From Saltatorellus ferox (GTDB taxonomy: Bacteria > Planctomycetota > UBA1135 > GCA-002686595): a stretch of 64,000 nt of DNA. The notes beneath the pieces were generated by a model, which worked only from the letters and a program-made list of their open reading frames with translations, made no database searches and was not told the DNA's origin. Position 1 is the stretch's first letter, and the number at the start of each line of letters is the position of its first letter. A program made the position numbers and the translations under genes. The stretch is from positions 2,604,001-2,668,000 of the forward strand of contig CP036434.1 in the NCBI GenBank assembly GCA_007751475.1, read 5' to 3'. Positions 51,693 through 60,436 of the stretch are shown here, one piece after another.

Positions 51693-53354
51693 ATGGCGGA
51701 GCGCATTGTCTATCAGGTCGAGAACCTGCACAAGTTCTACGAGCAGCGGGAGATCCTGAAGGGCATCACCTTGGCCCTTCACGAGACCTCGAAGATCGGT
51801 CTGATCGGCGCGAACGGAGCGGGCAAGAGCACCTTCCTGCGCATCCTCGCCGGGGTCGACAAGGAGTTCGAGGGCATCGCGCGGACCAACGGTGACATCA
51901 GCGTCGGGTACCTGTCCCAGGAGCCCCAGCTCAATCCCGCGAAGACCGTCAAGGGCAACATCGACGAGGCCGTCGATCACCTCCGGGCCACCGAAGCGCG
52001 CTACTACGAGGTCATGACCCTGATGGGCGAGGCGGAGGGCGCACAGCTCGACAAGCTCAGCGCCGAGTTCGACCACCTCCAGCACGAGATGGACGTCAAG
52101 GACATCTGGAACCTCGAGCAGCATCTGGAACAGGCCATGCACGCTCTCCAGGTACCCCCGCCGGACCGCGACGTGGAGAGTCTTTCCGGGGGCGAGAAGC
52201 GACGCGTCGGCCTGTGCCGGCTGCTCCTCGAACACCCTGACATGCTTCTCCTCGACGAGCCGACCAACCACCTCGACGCTGATTCGATTCTCTGGCTGGA
52301 GACCTACCTGCTGGAGTACGAGGGCCTCGTCGTTCTGATCACCCACGATCGTTACTTCCTCGACAACGTGGTCGACTGCATGATCGAGGTCGCTGGCGGC
52401 CTCGCCACGGCGCACCCGGGCAACTACAGTGACTTCCTGGAGTTCGAGCGCACGCGCCTGGACGTCAAGCGCAAGCACGATGCGCTCCGTGACAAGCGCC
52501 TGGAGAAGGAGCTGGAGTGGATCCGCCGCACGCCGAAGGCCCAGACCAAGCAGTCCAACTCGCGGCTTCGACGCTACCAGGAGCTGGCGGACGAGGTCAG
52601 CGCCGAGGAGCAGGTGCAGTCGGTCGAACTGCGCATCCCCCCGGGGCCGCGTCTGGGCGAGAAGGTCGTCCACGTTCGCAACCTGAAGAAGGGCTACGGC
52701 GATCGGGTCCTCTTCGAAGGCCTGACCTTCGACATCCCGCCGCAAGCGAAGCTGGGCGTCATCGGTGGCAATGGGCGAGGCAAGACCACTCTCCTGCGGA
52801 TCATCCTGGGCGAGGAGCAGCCCGACGAGGGGCACGTGGAGATCGGCCCGACGGTCGTCACCTCGGTCATCGAGCAGTCCCGCGACTCCCTCGACGACAC
52901 GAAGACCGTCTTCGAGAACGTGACCGAAGGCAACCAGATCCTGCCCTTCGGCCGCACGACCATGGACGCACGCGCTTACGTGGCTCGCTTCAACTTCAAG
53001 GGCGAAGACCAGGCTCGTATCCTCGGCGAGTGCTCGGGCGGGATGCGGAACCGCGTGCTGCTGGCCCGGATGCTGCGCAAGCCCGCGAACCTCGTGATCA
53101 TGGACGAGCCGACGAACGATCTCGATCTCGACACCCTACGCGTCCTGGAAGAGGGCATCGCGAACTACCCGGGCTGCATGATCATCGTGACCCACGATCG
53201 CTACTTCCTCGACAAGGTCGCCACGCACATCCTTGCGTTCGAGGAGGACGGCCACGTGGTCTTCCACCAGGGTGACTTCCAGTCCTATCAGAGCCACAGG
53301 CTCGAGGCGCAAAAGGACGCGGCGAGCCCGCATCGAAAGTTCGCGCGGCGATAG
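51693..53354 (+). CDS. ettA: Energy-dependent translational throttle EttA (ABC-F)
   Basis: This is a 553-residue ABC-F ATPase with two nucleotide-binding domains and no membrane helices. NBD1 has Walker A 'GANGAGKST', signature 'LSGGEKRRVGLCRLLL' and Walker B 'LLLDEPTNHLD'. NBD2 has 'GGNGRGKTT', 'CSGGMRNRVLLARML' and 'VIMDEPTNDLDLDTL'. The P-site linker contains 'KELEWIRRTPKAQTKQSNSRLRRY', typical of EttA. It binds the ribosomal E site and gates the first elongation steps according to ADP/ATP. The start at 51693 matches the family N-terminus 'MAERIVYQVENLHK'. It is divergent from the kinase-TPR gene. Confidence 0.93.
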   Translation: MAERIVYQVENLHKFYEQREILKGITLALHETSKIGLIGANGAGKSTFLRILAGVDKEFEGIARTNGDISVGYLSQEPQLNPAKTVKGNIDEAVDHLRATEARYYEVMTLMGEAEGAQLDKLSAEFDHLQHEMDVKDIWNLEQHLEQAMHALQVPPPDRDVESLSGGEKRRVGLCRLLLEHPDMLLLDEPTNHLDADSILWLETYLLEYEGLVVLITHDRYFLDNVVDCMIEVAGGLATAHPGNYSDFLEFERTRLDVKRKHDALRDKRLEKELEWIRRTPKAQTKQSNSRLRRYQELADEVSAEEQVQSVELRIPPGPRLGEKVVHVRNLKKGYGDRVLFEGLTFDIPPQAKLGVIGGNGRGKTTLLRIILGEEQPDEGHVEIGPTVVTSVIEQSRDSLDDTKTVFENVTEGNQILPFGRTTMDARAYVARFNFKGEDQARILGECSGGMRNRVLLARMLRKPANLVIMDEPTNDLDLDTLRVLEEGIANYPGCMIIVTHDRYFLDKVATHILAFEEDGHVVFHQGDFQSYQSHRLEAQKDAASPHRKFARR

Positions 53355-53381
53355 CCACGCGGCTCCCCCAGGGGAGGCGGC

Positions 53382-53933
53382 CTACCAGATCCGTCCTTCG
53401 CCGACGTAGAGGGAGTACCACCCCCCGCCCCCGCGGAAGAGGGCCATCCCGGTGGATGTGTTGCCGTCGTCGATGATCGAGTCGATGGCGGTAGCCGTCG
53501 CCTGATCCAGGCCGATCAAGGAGACCACGCATTCGTTCCCCGCGGTCCCGTCGTAGTTGAACTCGGGAATGTTGCCCTGGCCGTAGTCGTAGTCGCCGCC
53601 CCAGGGGTTCTCTCCGGGCCAAACTTCCAGGTACGGGCCCTTCCAGTTCGCGCGGATGGACGAGGGCACCTGGGCGCTGTTGATCAGACCGGGATCCACG
53701 CCGTTGTTGGTCGTAGTGGGGTAGCGACCGAGGTCTTCCTGCATCATCTGCACGGCGCGCTTGATGGCCTTCATGTCGCTTGCGGCCCGCGCGATACGTC
53801 CTTTTTCGATGGTACCGCTCACCCTTGGTACCGCGAGGCCCACCAGTATGGTCAGGATCGTGACGACCGTCACCAGTTCCACGAGGGTGAACCCGTCCTG
53901 TCTATGTCGAGTGTTGAGCGGAGTGGGTCGCAT
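53382..53933 (-). CDS. Type II secretion/type IV pilin-like pseudopilin (GspG-like)
   Basis: This is a 183-residue protein. A short basic leader is followed by the prepilin cleavage motif 'GFTLVELVTVVTILTILVGLAVP', with G|F processing and Glu5. The helix continues into 'ASDMKAIKRAVQMMQEDLGRYPTTTNNGVDPGL' (GspG-like) and 'GPYLEVWPGENPWGGDYDYG' (major-pseudopilin calcium-site region). The last 60 residues diverge from GspG. It is a lone gene here, so the rest of the secretion apparatus is elsewhere. It is convergent with ettA, 27 bp apart. Confidence 0.85.
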   Translation of the reverse strand: MRPTPLNTRHRQDGFTLVELVTVVTILTILVGLAVPRVSGTIEKGRIARAASDMKAIKRAVQMMQEDLGRYPTTTNNGVDPGLINSAQVPSSIRANWKGPYLEVWPGENPWGGDYDYGQGNIPEFNYDGTAGNECVVSLIGLDQATATAIDSIIDDGNTSTGMALFRGGGGWYSLYVGEGRIW

Positions 53934-54051
53934 GTGGAGGGTGTTGCACGGCGGCTGAAAGGATTCGCCTTCGCCTGAGGGTCTTCGGCATGCAGTGCGG
54001 CCCGTTTTGAGGGCAGCGCCCTCGTTTCCTGTGGCTTAGGCTCCTGGAGTC

Positions 54052-55269
54052 TCAATCCGAGTTCGAGACCGCAGCGACACGCTGGCTGGGCTCGGCGACC
54101 ACATGTCGGGACGCATGGCTCATCGCTTGCCTCAGGTCCTCCAGCAGATCGTCCGGTGATTCCAGGCCGATCGACAGTCGGACGAGGTTCTCGCCGGGCC
54201 GGGGCGCCGCCCCCCGGGGAACGGAGGCGTGGGACATGTGGTGGGGGAGCGAGATCGAGGACGACACGCCGCCGAAGCTGACCGCGGTCGAGAAGAGGCG
54301 TGCGCCTCGCACCAGCGCTTCGGCGCGCTCGGCCGTGTCGGCTTCCAGCGTGATCAGCACGCCTGCACCGGTCGCCTGGCTCTGGTGCAGCGCATGACCC
54401 GGGTGACTCTCCAGACCTGGATAGTGCACGGCCTCGAGTCCGGGCCCACGCTGGAGCGCCTTCGCCAGCTGGAGCGCAGTCGCCTGCGCGCGCTCGATGC
54501 GCACGCCGAGCGTCCGAACGCCGCGGGCCAGGAGCCAAGACTCGAACGGCGCGAGCGCCGAACCGTCCGTGTTGCGCTTCTTCTGCAGCGTTTCCGCCAG
54601 CTCGGCCGACTGCGTCGCGACCACACCGGCCGTGACGTCGCCGTGGCCAGCGAGGCCCTTCGTCGCCGAATGAATGACGACGTCGGCTCCGAGGTCCAAT
54701 GGGCGCTGGAGCCATGGCGTCATCACCGTCCCGTCCACGACCACAAGCGCGTCGTGCCGGTGGGCGATCGCCGCGACGGCCGCGATGTCCGTGATCGCGA
54801 GGCGCGGGTTCGAGGGCGTTTCGAAGAGCACGAGGCGGACTCCGCCGCGTCGAAGAGCCGCTTCGAGTTGGACCCGACGGCCGAACTCATCGGGTTCGAG
54901 GTCCACATGCTCGACCTGGACGCCCGGAAGGTGCCCATGGGCGAAGCGCTGCGTTCCCCCGTAGAGATCGCGCCCGAGCAGCACGCGCTCGCCTGGCTGC
55001 ACGAGTCGCAGGACCGCTGCGATCGCCGCCATGCCGCTCGCGTAGCACAGCGCGTGCGCCGCGCCTTCGAGTTCCGCCAGCAGCGCCTCGGTGCTGCGGC
55101 GCGTCGGATTGTCGGTGCGCGTGTAGTCGAACTCGCCAAACTCGGTCGGGCTCTCCTGGGCGAAGGTCGCCGTCTGGTAGAGCGGCGCCGAGGTCGCGCG
55201 GTACGGATCGGTTTCGACGGCGGAGCCGGTTCGTACGCTGGTCGTCCAGCGCGAGGGAGAAGCGCTCAC
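54052..55269 (-). CDS. Cys/Met-metabolism PLP enzyme (second copy, divergent)
   Basis: This is a 405-residue PLP fold-I enzyme of the cystathionine gamma-synthase/lyase family. The PLP Lys is in 'VIHSATKGLAGHGDV', where the family usually has 'SATKYLNGHSD'; 'VVVDGTVMTPWLQRPL' replaces 'VDNTFMSPYLQRP'. 'LFETPSNPRLAITDIAAVA' and 'RLSIGLESPDDLLEDL' are standard. It may be an O-acyl-homoserine sulfhydrylase or a lyase; the altered active-site positions make the exact reaction uncertain. It starts with GTG at 55269, overlapping the aspartokinase stop (GTGA). Confidence 0.8.
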   Translation of the reverse strand: MSASPSRWTTSVRTGSAVETDPYRATSAPLYQTATFAQESPTEFGEFDYTRTDNPTRRSTEALLAELEGAAHALCYASGMAAIAAVLRLVQPGERVLLGRDLYGGTQRFAHGHLPGVQVEHVDLEPDEFGRRVQLEAALRRGGVRLVLFETPSNPRLAITDIAAVAAIAHRHDALVVVDGTVMTPWLQRPLDLGADVVIHSATKGLAGHGDVTAGVVATQSAELAETLQKKRNTDGSALAPFESWLLARGVRTLGVRIERAQATALQLAKALQRGPGLEAVHYPGLESHPGHALHQSQATGAGVLITLEADTAERAEALVRGARLFSTAVSFGGVSSSISLPHHMSHASVPRGAAPRPGENLVRLSIGLESPDDLLEDLRQAMSHASRHVVAEPSQRVAAVSNSD

Positions 55270-57101
55270 CGTGCGTCCTCCGGCTCGATCTGCTGCGTGG
55301 ACGGGATCGCGCCTTCCACGAGGCGCAGCCGTCTGCAGACGGCGAATACGTCGCCCATGACCGAGGTGGCCGTGGGCCAGGCGCCCGCGCCGATCCCGCG
55401 AAGGACCGTGGGCGGAGACTCGGCGTGCTCCAGCACGACCGCGTTGGCGGCGCCGCTCAGCTCGAAGAGCGGATGCCCGGGAGCGACGGACTGCAGAACG
55501 ATGCTCGCGATGGAGCCGATCTCGGTCAGGTGAACGGCACCGACGAGGCGCAGTCGGCGACCCTCCTCGCAGGTGATCCCGGCGGGCACGCCGGACGCGA
55601 GCGAGTCGCGACGGATCCAGCGCAGCTTCGCGTTCGGCGCGTCGAGCCAGCCCGCGGCGCGCGCGAGAAGTTCGAGCTTGCAAGCGACGTCGCTACCGTC
55701 GAGGTCGCTCGTCGGGTCGGCCTCGGCGAGGCCGGCCGCGCGTGCCTCGTCGATCGCGGCTTCCCACGAGCAGCCAAGTCGAAGGCTCTCCAGGATCGCG
55801 TTGCTCGTTCCGTTGAGCACGCCCGTGATCCCGACCAGGCGTTCGGCGGGCGAGCTGGACGCCGCGCAGCGTGCCACCGTCTCGAGCGCAGGCACGGAGC
55901 CGCCGACCGCGGCCGAGGCGAGGAACTGCACGCCGTGCTGGCGCGCGACGCCGCTCAGACGCGTGCTCGCCCTGGCGACCGCGACCTTGTTCGCGGTGAC
56001 CACGTGGAGGCCGCGCTCCATGAGCTGGGCCATCCAGGACGCTGCGGGCTCCGCGCCACCGGTCGCCTCGACGACGAGTTCCGGGCCGCTGGCGAGGACG
56101 TCGTCGAAGGACTCCACGATCAGCGGCCGCGCGGCCCTGGGGCGATCGATGTCGCTCCCGCGTCGGACGAGGATGGCGGTCACGTGGAAGAGGTGCGGCG
56201 CGCTGGAAAGCTCGGCGAACACGCGGCGGCCCACGGTGCCGAGTCCGAGCAGCGCGACGCGGAGCGGACGGCGAGGCGCGGTCGGACTCTGGGCCGACGT
56301 CGGCGGCGCGCCGACGGTCGTGCCGCGTGCGCCCACGAGGGCGCCGGGCCCGACGACGCGGATCTCCTGGCCCCTGCTCTCCGCGAAGGCGAGCGCGCGC
56401 CGCTGGAGCACGCTCGCGTCCAGTGACTTCGCGTCCGCATAGCTGACTCGGGCGAGGCGGCGCGGGGGCGCGCCTTTCGCGTCCGCGACCTGCTGCGAGG
56501 GATCGCTCGTGTAGAGGCCTTCGACGTCCTTCACGAGGACCACCGGCGCGCCGATCGCGTCGGCGACGAACACGGCGGTCAGGTCCGAGCCCCCGCGTCC
56601 GAGCAGCGCAAGGTCTCGGTTCACGTTGTCCTCGGCGGCGATGAAGCCGGGCAGGCAGACCACGGGGGCCTCGGCCAGCAGCGCCTCCAGCGCGACGATG
56701 TCCATGTGGGTCGGCTCGCACGCGTCCTCGTCGACGGGCTCGCCGCGATCCAGCGACTCGACGAAGGGCCCGGTGTTACGAACGTCGGCGATGCGCGCCG
56801 GGAGGCCCGAGCGCTCCAGCGTGGCGGCGAGCAGCGAGGCGGTTTCGATCTCACCTGTGCCGAGCAGCGCGGCGCGCTTGCGGCGCGCTGCGTGCGGATC
56901 GCCGGACGCGCCGCGCGTCTCGCGCTCCAGCGCGTCGAGCGTGCTGGCGAGTTCGTCGGTGCGTCCGTAGAACGCCGAGGTGACCGCGATGACGCGACGG
57001 CCCTCGCGCACTTCGCGGTAGATCGCGTGGACGGCGCGAACGAGGTCGGCGTGGCCGCGCAGGAAAGAGCCTCCGAACTTCAGCACGATGACGGAACTCA
57101 C
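55266..57101 (-). CDS. Fused aspartokinase-homoserine dehydrogenase without ACT domains
   Basis: This is a 611-residue bifunctional enzyme. The N-terminal amino-acid-kinase domain (about 1-260) has 'VIVLKFGGSFL', 'GTGEIETASLLAATL' and 'LALLGRGGSDLTAVFVADAIGA'. The homoserine dehydrogenase domain (about 285-600) has 'LRVALLGLGTVGRRVF', 'VVTANKVAVA', 'GVLNGTSNAIL' and 'GLAEADPTSDLDGSDVACKLELLA'. E. coli ThrA is about 820 residues because of two ACT modules between the domains. Here the linker is only about 20 residues, so allosteric threonine control through ACT domains is not expected. It sits between two PLP enzymes with 4-bp overlaps on both sides, pointing to homoserine and methionine synthesis. 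Confidence 0.88.
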   Translation of the reverse strand: MSSVIVLKFGGSFLRGHADLVRAVHAIYREVREGRRVIAVTSAFYGRTDELASTLDALERETRGASGDPHAARRKRAALLGTGEIETASLLAATLERSGLPARIADVRNTGPFVESLDRGEPVDEDACEPTHMDIVALEALLAEAPVVCLPGFIAAEDNVNRDLALLGRGGSDLTAVFVADAIGAPVVLVKDVEGLYTSDPSQQVADAKGAPPRRLARVSYADAKSLDASVLQRRALAFAESRGQEIRVVGPGALVGARGTTVGAPPTSAQSPTAPRRPLRVALLGLGTVGRRVFAELSSAPHLFHVTAILVRRGSDIDRPRAARPLIVESFDDVLASGPELVVEATGGAEPAASWMAQLMERGLHVVTANKVAVARASTRLSGVARQHGVQFLASAAVGGSVPALETVARCAASSSPAERLVGITGVLNGTSNAILESLRLGCSWEAAIDEARAAGLAEADPTSDLDGSDVACKLELLARAAGWLDAPNAKLRWIRRDSLASGVPAGITCEEGRRLRLVGAVHLTEIGSIASIVLQSVAPGHPLFELSGAANAVVLEHAESPPTVLRGIGAGAWPTATSVMGDVFAVCRRLRLVEGAIPSTQQIEPEDAR

Positions 57102-58381
57102 GACGCCACCTCCTCGGAGACCTTCGCCGACCCTCGCGAGGGAGTTTCCCTCTGGGACGCGTCCAGCGCTCGGCAGAGGTCCGCGATCAGATCGGCCGGA
57201 TCCTCGAGGCCGATGGACAGACGCACGAGACCCTCGTCGATGCCGGCGGCCTTGCGCTGGTCAGCTGGGACGTCGCCGTGGGTCATGGATGCAGGGTGAG
57301 TGGCGAGCGTTCCGGGGGCGCCGAGGTTCTCGGCCACGAGGACGAGCCGCAGGCTGCCGAGGAAGCGAACGGCCGCGTCGAAGCCGCCGCGGATCTGAAG
57401 CGTCACGATACCGCCGTGGAGCTGGATGCGCCGCCCGAAGCGGTGCTGCTGTTCGGCGAGTTCCCTCTGGGGGAAGCTCGCGAGGCCGGGGTGACGGACG
57501 GTCTCCGTGAACGGATGGGCCTCCAGGGCCTCGGCGACGACGAGCGCGCTCTCGCAGTGCTGCTCGTAGCGGAGGGGCAGCGTCGTCAGGCCGCGCAGCG
57601 TGAGCCATGCCTCGAACGGGGACTGGGTGCTGCCGACCGACTTGGTGATGCGACGAAGGCGTGTCAGCAGGGCCTCATCACGCGCTACGAGGGCGCCGCC
57701 GAGCGTCGCGTCGTGCCCCTCGATGAACTTGGTCGTCGAGTACACCGAGACGTCGGCGCCGAGCTCCAGCGGCTGCAGGCCGAGCGGTGTCTGGAAGGTG
57801 TTGTCGACCGCGAGCAGCGCGCCGGCCGCGCGGGCGGCGATGGCGGCCACGTCGACGAGTTCGAGCGTCGGGTTGGCGGGCGTCTCGATGAAGACGAGGC
57901 GGGGAGCGCCCGCGAGGGCGGCGTCGACGCTCTCGGCGTCCGTGGGGTCGAAGAAGGTCGCCTCGATCCCGAGTGGGTCGAGGATCTCCCGGGCGAGTCG
58001 GACGGTGCCGCCGTAGACGGCCCGGGCGATGGCGACGCGGTCGCCGCCCTGGAGGACGCCGAGGAAGAGCGCCGTGATCGCGGCCATGCCGGTCTTGTGG
58101 CAGACGGCGGGCGGGGCGCCCTCGAGCGCGCCGAGGGCTTCCTCCAGGGCCGCGACGGTGGGGTTGCCGGCCCGGCTGTAGGTGAAGCCGAGGTCGCCTC
58201 CGAGGCCGGCCTGCGCGAAGGTGGTCGTCTGGTGGATGGGGGCGACGACGGCGCCGGTGCTGGGGTCGGGGCGGCGGCCGGCGCGGACGTAGGCGGTTCG
58301 CTCGGAGGTGCCCGTCCGGCGAGGGGCGGGGGGTGGTGTGGTGGTCGGTCGGGGGCTCATGGCGGCAAGGGGGGACTTCAC
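57098..58381 (-). CDS. Cystathionine gamma-synthase/lyase-family PLP enzyme (first copy)
   Basis: This is a 427-residue PLP fold-I enzyme. A Pro/Arg-rich N-terminus (1-30) precedes 'GAVVAPIHQTTTFAQ'. It has 'FTYSRAGNPTVAALEEALGALEGA', 'VFIETPANPTLELVDVAAIA', 'AVDNTFQTPLGLQPLELGADVSVYSTTKFIEGH' (broken here by domain turns) with the PLP Lys, and 'VRLSIGLEDPADLI'. It is closer to canonical cystathionine gamma-synthases and lyases than the second copy. It is the first gene of the operon; its stop overlaps the aspartokinase start (ATGA). Starts at 58381 or 58360 are both possible. Confidence 0.83.
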   Translation of the reverse strand: MKSPLAAMSPRPTTTPPPAPRRTGTSERTAYVRAGRRPDPSTGAVVAPIHQTTTFAQAGLGGDLGFTYSRAGNPTVAALEEALGALEGAPPAVCHKTGMAAITALFLGVLQGGDRVAIARAVYGGTVRLAREILDPLGIEATFFDPTDAESVDAALAGAPRLVFIETPANPTLELVDVAAIAARAAGALLAVDNTFQTPLGLQPLELGADVSVYSTTKFIEGHDATLGGALVARDEALLTRLRRITKSVGSTQSPFEAWLTLRGLTTLPLRYEQHCESALVVAEALEAHPFTETVRHPGLASFPQRELAEQQHRFGRRIQLHGGIVTLQIRGGFDAAVRFLGSLRLVLVAENLGAPGTLATHPASMTHGDVPADQRKAAGIDEGLVRLSIGLEDPADLIADLCRALDASQRETPSRGSAKVSEEVAS

Positions 58382-58694
58382 GTCGATTTCGATCTTCGAT
58401 GGGGGCCGCGGCTCGCGGCTCCTCCATGACCCTCGGTTCGGCGCCGGGATCGGTCAATGCAGCCTGGGGGGTCCTTTAGTAGATTTATTTCCCTTGATAT
58501 CCGGATATGATTATATGTTGATTTTTAGATGGGTTGCTCGCGCGGCGCTCCGGGTGCCCGTTGACCAGCTCGGCAGCTGACAGGGCCGATGCTGCCCGGC
58601 CACACTCGGCGGAGCCTCCGGAACCGGGTCCACATATGTCGTGATCCGGATATGGACTTCTTTGCGTCCGGAGCGTCTCTATGATCGCCCACGC
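58382..58694. other. Divergent promoter region between methionine operon and kinase gene
   Basis: There are 313 bp without a gene. The stretch 58475-58535 is strikingly AT-rich for this genome and contains a TATAAT on the minus strand (58515-58510) and the palindrome ATATCCGGATAT. I looked for SAM-I, SAM-II, SAM-IV and SAH riboswitch cores by eye and did not find one. Confidence 0.55.
58497..58508. promoter_or_regulatory. Palindrome ATATCCGGATAT (operator candidate)
   Basis: This is a perfect 12-bp palindrome in the AT-rich promoter segment. A related site, GATCCGGATATG (58643-58654), lies closer to the kinase start. The two sites share TCCGGATATG, so one regulator may bind both sides of this divergent region. 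Confidence 0.45.
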
Positions 58695-59531
58695 ATGACC
58701 TCCACCGCTCGCAGTCTCCGCCCTCGCCAGCAATTCGGGCAGTACAGGATCCAACGCCGTCTAGCTGCAGGCGGGTTCGCCACCGTCTATGCCGCCACCG
58801 ACACGATCGCGGATCGGACGGTCGCGCTGAAGGTGCTGCACGAGGAAGACGTGTCGTTCACGGCGATTCAATCGGCCACGTCCGGACCACTGGCCGACAT
58901 CAAGCGCGAGGTGCGAATGGCCGCTCGCCTGGAGCACCCGAACGTGCTCGGGATCCGAAACGCCACGGTGATCGAAGGGCGCTTCGTCCTCGTGACGGAG
59001 CTCGCGACGGAGTCGCTCGACGACCGGCTCGGGAGACGGCTCGGCCCGCGCGCGGCGCTCGACATCGCAGGGCAGATGCTCGAGGGGCTTGCGCATGCCC
59101 ACGAGTGCAAGGTCGTGCACTGCGACGTCAAGCCGGACAACGTTCTTCTGTTCCCCGAGGGCAACGTGCGGATCGGGGACTTCGGCCTGGCGCGGCTCGA
59201 CAAGGGAAGGCTGGAAGGCTCCGGGTCGGGGACCATCGGCTACATGGCGCCCGAGCAGGCGTTCGGGCGGCCCAGCGTTCGCTCGGATGTGTTTTCGGCC
59301 GGGCTCGTCATCTATCGGATGCTCGCGGGCGAGACGCCTGAATGGCCGTTCGAGTGGCCCTACGCGGGTGCGACGAGGATCCGGGCCGCCGTGCACCGCG
59401 ACATGATCGACGTGCTCAAGCGTGCGATTCAGGTTCCCGAGCGCAAGCGCTTCGCCTCGTGCGTGACGATGCTGGCGGCGTTCCAGAAGGCGCGGCGGCA
59501 CGCGCTTCGCTCGACCCAGCGAGGTGCCTGA
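58695..59531 (+). CDS. Soluble Ser/Thr protein kinase
   Basis: This is a 278-residue protein that is essentially only a kinase domain, without transmembrane helix or sensor module. Motifs: 'LAAGGFATVYAA' (Gly loop), 'VALKVLH', 'VVHCDVKPDNVLL' (HRD reads HCD), 'IGDFGLARL' and 'GYMAPEQAFGR'. The domain ends with 'RKRFASCVTMLAAFQKARRH'. All catalytic residues are present. Its last base is the first base of the PP2C phosphatase start codon, so kinase and phosphatase are made together and probably act on the same targets. Confidence 0.88.
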   Translation: MTSTARSLRPRQQFGQYRIQRRLAAGGFATVYAATDTIADRTVALKVLHEEDVSFTAIQSATSGPLADIKREVRMAARLEHPNVLGIRNATVIEGRFVLVTELATESLDDRLGRRLGPRAALDIAGQMLEGLAHAHECKVVHCDVKPDNVLLFPEGNVRIGDFGLARLDKGRLEGSGSGTIGYMAPEQAFGRPSVRSDVFSAGLVIYRMLAGETPEWPFEWPYAGATRIRAAVHRDMIDVLKRAIQVPERKRFASCVTMLAAFQKARRHALRSTQRGA

Positions 59532-60352
59532 TGGACTCCCATTCCAAATGGATTCGTTACCCGAAGACCGAGGGGACGGACACGGAGCCGACGTTGCTCC
59601 ATGGCGAGGGGTTTCAGGTGTGCTGGGTGAGCGCGCGTGATCCGCTCAAGGACGTGAACCAGGACGGGGCTCTCGTCATCGATCTCGGGCCCCGCGGCAT
59701 CATCGCCTGCGCGGTCGATGGCATGGGCGGGATGGCGAACGGAGCTGAGGCGGCCGCCATCACCGTGGAGTGCTTGCAGGCCGCGTTCGCGGGGCCGGTG
59801 GAGAGCCGCCGCAGCGCGCTCGTCGATGGGTTCGAGGCGGCGAACGAGCGGGTCGCGCGCGAGCTCAAGGGCGCGGGTGCGACGGCGGTGGCGGTGCTCG
59901 TCGACGTTGAGTTCGTCCAGACGATCCACGCGGGCGACGCGGAGGCGCTGGTGATGGGGCAGCGCGGGAAGCTGAAGTTCAGGACCGTCGCGCATTCGCC
60001 GGTCGGCTACGCGATGGAGGCGGGGCTGCTGGACGAAGAGTCCGCGCTCGCGCATCCGGAGCGACACATCGTGTCCAACGGCATCGGGCTCGAAGGCATG
60101 CAGATCCAGATCGGGCCGCGGATCGATCTCTCCGCGAAGGACACCGTGATGGTGTGCAGCGACGGCATCACCGACAATGCCTTCGAAGGGGAGATCGTCG
60201 ATACGCTGCGGCGTGGGGCCCTGGAGGCGTCGACGCGGAAGCTCTACGAACTCTGCCGCCACCGGGCGATGCAGGCGAGTCAGGGGCTGGGCGAGCCCGG
60301 CGTGCCGGGGAAGTCCGATGACATCACGCTGATCACGATCCGGCGGCGCTGA
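59531..60352 (+). CDS. PP2C-family Ser/Thr phosphatase
   Basis: This is a 273-residue soluble PP2C (PPM) phosphatase. Metal-binding motifs are 'VNQDGALVIDL', 'CAVDGMGGMANGAEAA', 'MVCSDGITDN' and 'KSDDITLITI', all with the acidic residues expected. 'FEAANERVARELKGAGATAVAVLVDVEF' is the usual middle region. It overlaps the kinase stop by one base (TGATG) and is the cognate eraser for that kinase by position. Confidence 0.9.
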   Translation: MDSHSKWIRYPKTEGTDTEPTLLHGEGFQVCWVSARDPLKDVNQDGALVIDLGPRGIIACAVDGMGGMANGAEAAAITVECLQAAFAGPVESRRSALVDGFEAANERVARELKGAGATAVAVLVDVEFVQTIHAGDAEALVMGQRGKLKFRTVAHSPVGYAMEAGLLDEESALAHPERHIVSNGIGLEGMQIQIGPRIDLSAKDTVMVCSDGITDNAFEGEIVDTLRRGALEASTRKLYELCRHRAMQASQGLGEPGVPGKSDDITLITIRRR

Positions 60353-60384
60353 GACATGGAGCGGCTGCTTTGCGCCGCGCTGCG

Positions 60385-60412
60385 CTGCGGAGCCGGTCGA
60401 ACCGGTCCGCAG
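60385..60412 (+). terminator. Hairpin after the PP2C gene
   Basis: CTGCGGAGCCGGT pairs with ACCGGTCCGCAG through one bulge, with a 3-nt loop, 33 bp past the stop. There is no T-tract, so intrinsic termination is uncertain. Confidence 0.4.
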
Positions 60413-60436
60413 CTGAGGTCTTCGAACGGGGTGCTA

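Noticed and set aside
58382..58694. SAM or SAH riboswitch before the methionine operon
   Set aside because: I could not find the conserved core sequences on the minus strand by eye; an Rfam scan would be decisive.
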